In this document: positions 63,742 through 64,000 of the stretch, piece by piece
Layout of the letters: each line of letters opens with the position of its first letter
Position numbering within the stretch: the stretch's first letter is position 1
From: Candidatus Melainabacteria bacterium
Lineage (GTDB): Bacteria > Cyanobacteriota > Vampirovibrionia > Obscuribacterales > Obscuribacteraceae
Length of the DNA: 64,000 nt
Assembly (NCBI GenBank): GCA_003242885.1
Contig: QKMZ01000001.1
Span: forward strand, 186,001 to 250,000
Direction: 5' to 3'
The notes under the pieces: generated by a model
What the model saw: the letters and a program-made list of their open reading frames with translations, nothing else
Told to the model about the DNA's origin: nothing
The model's database searches: none
Translations under genes and position numbers: made by a program

Positions 63742-64000
63742 CTAATAGTCTTCCATGATTTCGCGCATCAGCGATTCATAGCGACGCAAATTCTGTTCAT
63801 AGATCGATCGGTCTGAGGCTTTCGCAGAATCTTCGTTGAGTGATTGTCCGAGCCACGGCGCTTGTTCCACCAAGACCTCTTGCGCCACCCAACCACGAAC
63901 CGTAAGCGATTCCCAACTGGGAACGCCCATCGAGCTACAGTCGTAACGCACTACTTCCGCTTGCGCGGCTGTAATGATGTTTTTCTCCACCAGCGTTGCC
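63742..64000 (-). CDS. Partial protein with GspE-N-like motif at right edge
   Basis: The frame runs off the right end and stops at 63742, so only the C-terminal 86 residues are seen. ATLVEKNIITAAQAEVV resembles the MshEN/GspE-N helix pair (L-V-E-x-x-x-I-T-x-x-Q), and is followed by GVPSWESLTVRGWVAQEVL and a helical tail. The left-edge gene has the same kind of motif. The function is not known. Confidence 0.55.
   Translation of the reverse strand, partial: ATLVEKNIITAAQAEVVRYDCSSMGVPSWESLTVRGWVAQEVLVEQAPWLGQSLNEDSAKASDRSIYEQNLRRYESLMREIMEDY

Noticed and set aside
1..64000. CRISPR arrays, insertion sequences, phage structural genes and rRNA
   Set aside because: Looked for by eye on both strands; no regularly spaced repeats, transposases or rRNA signatures were found.

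Overview
The window is a chromosomal stretch of a free-living bacterium with a two-membrane envelope, at roughly even base composition with frequent GTG and TTG starts. It holds core genes (heme synthesis by the glutamyl-tRNA route, cysS and gltX, murD-ftsW-murG, gcvT and gcvH, a tRNA-Ser and a small SRP RNA) mixed with many secreted or membrane-anchored proteins of unknown function, TPR proteins and a flotillin cluster. This mix, without any photosynthesis gene, would fit a non-photosynthetic relative of the cyanobacteria (Melainabacteria/Vampirovibrionia, Obscuribacter-like). That is an inference from gene content only and is held at moderate to low confidence. No CRISPR array, insertion sequence or rRNA was seen.

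Layout. 0-9 kb: a partial gene with a GspE-N-like motif, an SRP RNA gene, an O-methyltransferase, hemB, a corA-CPBP protease pair, and the hemA-hemC-hemD operon. 9-14 kb: a minus-strand cluster of two histidine-rich NfeD-like membrane proteins, a flotillin, a P-loop NTPase and a BtuF-like binding protein. 14-27 kb: a DHH-CBS-CCA-adding fusion protein, a lipid-kinase-like protein, a START-like secreted protein, tRNA-Ser(CGA), a YchF-like GTPase, a fatty acid desaturase, a phosphoesterase, a lipoprotein operon, a MarR-GNAT fusion with twin palindromic operators, and a fasciclin protein. 27-37 kb: methyltransferase, cysS, gltX, an OmpR-type two-component system, an RlpA-like protein, and YebC. 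37-46 kb: two tandem paralogous secreted TPR proteins and murD-ftsW-murG. 46-56 kb: mostly hypothetical proteins, including a very acidic repeat protein, gcvT/gcvH flanking an apparently frameshifted secreted-protein gene, a HEAT-repeat protein and an MscS channel. 56-59.5 kb: an operon of an acyl-CoA dehydrogenase without the usual catalytic glutamate, a secreted TPR protein with two retropepsin-like domains, and a family 2 glycosyltransferase. 59.5-63.7 kb: a AAA ATPase plus subtilisin-like protease pair of the ietAS type with a third, unrecognised gene, probably an accessory conflict or defence island.

How it works together. GltX supplies glutamyl-tRNA, HemA draws it into tetrapyrrole synthesis, and HemB, HemC and HemD carry it to uroporphyrinogen III. 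MurD, FtsW and MurG and the RlpA-like protein serve the cell wall. The flotillin/NfeD cluster suggests membrane microdomains. The strongest leads for new biology are the three-gene AAA/subtilase island, the histidine-rich NfeD/flotillin cluster, the double retropepsin protein and the frameshifted secreted protein.
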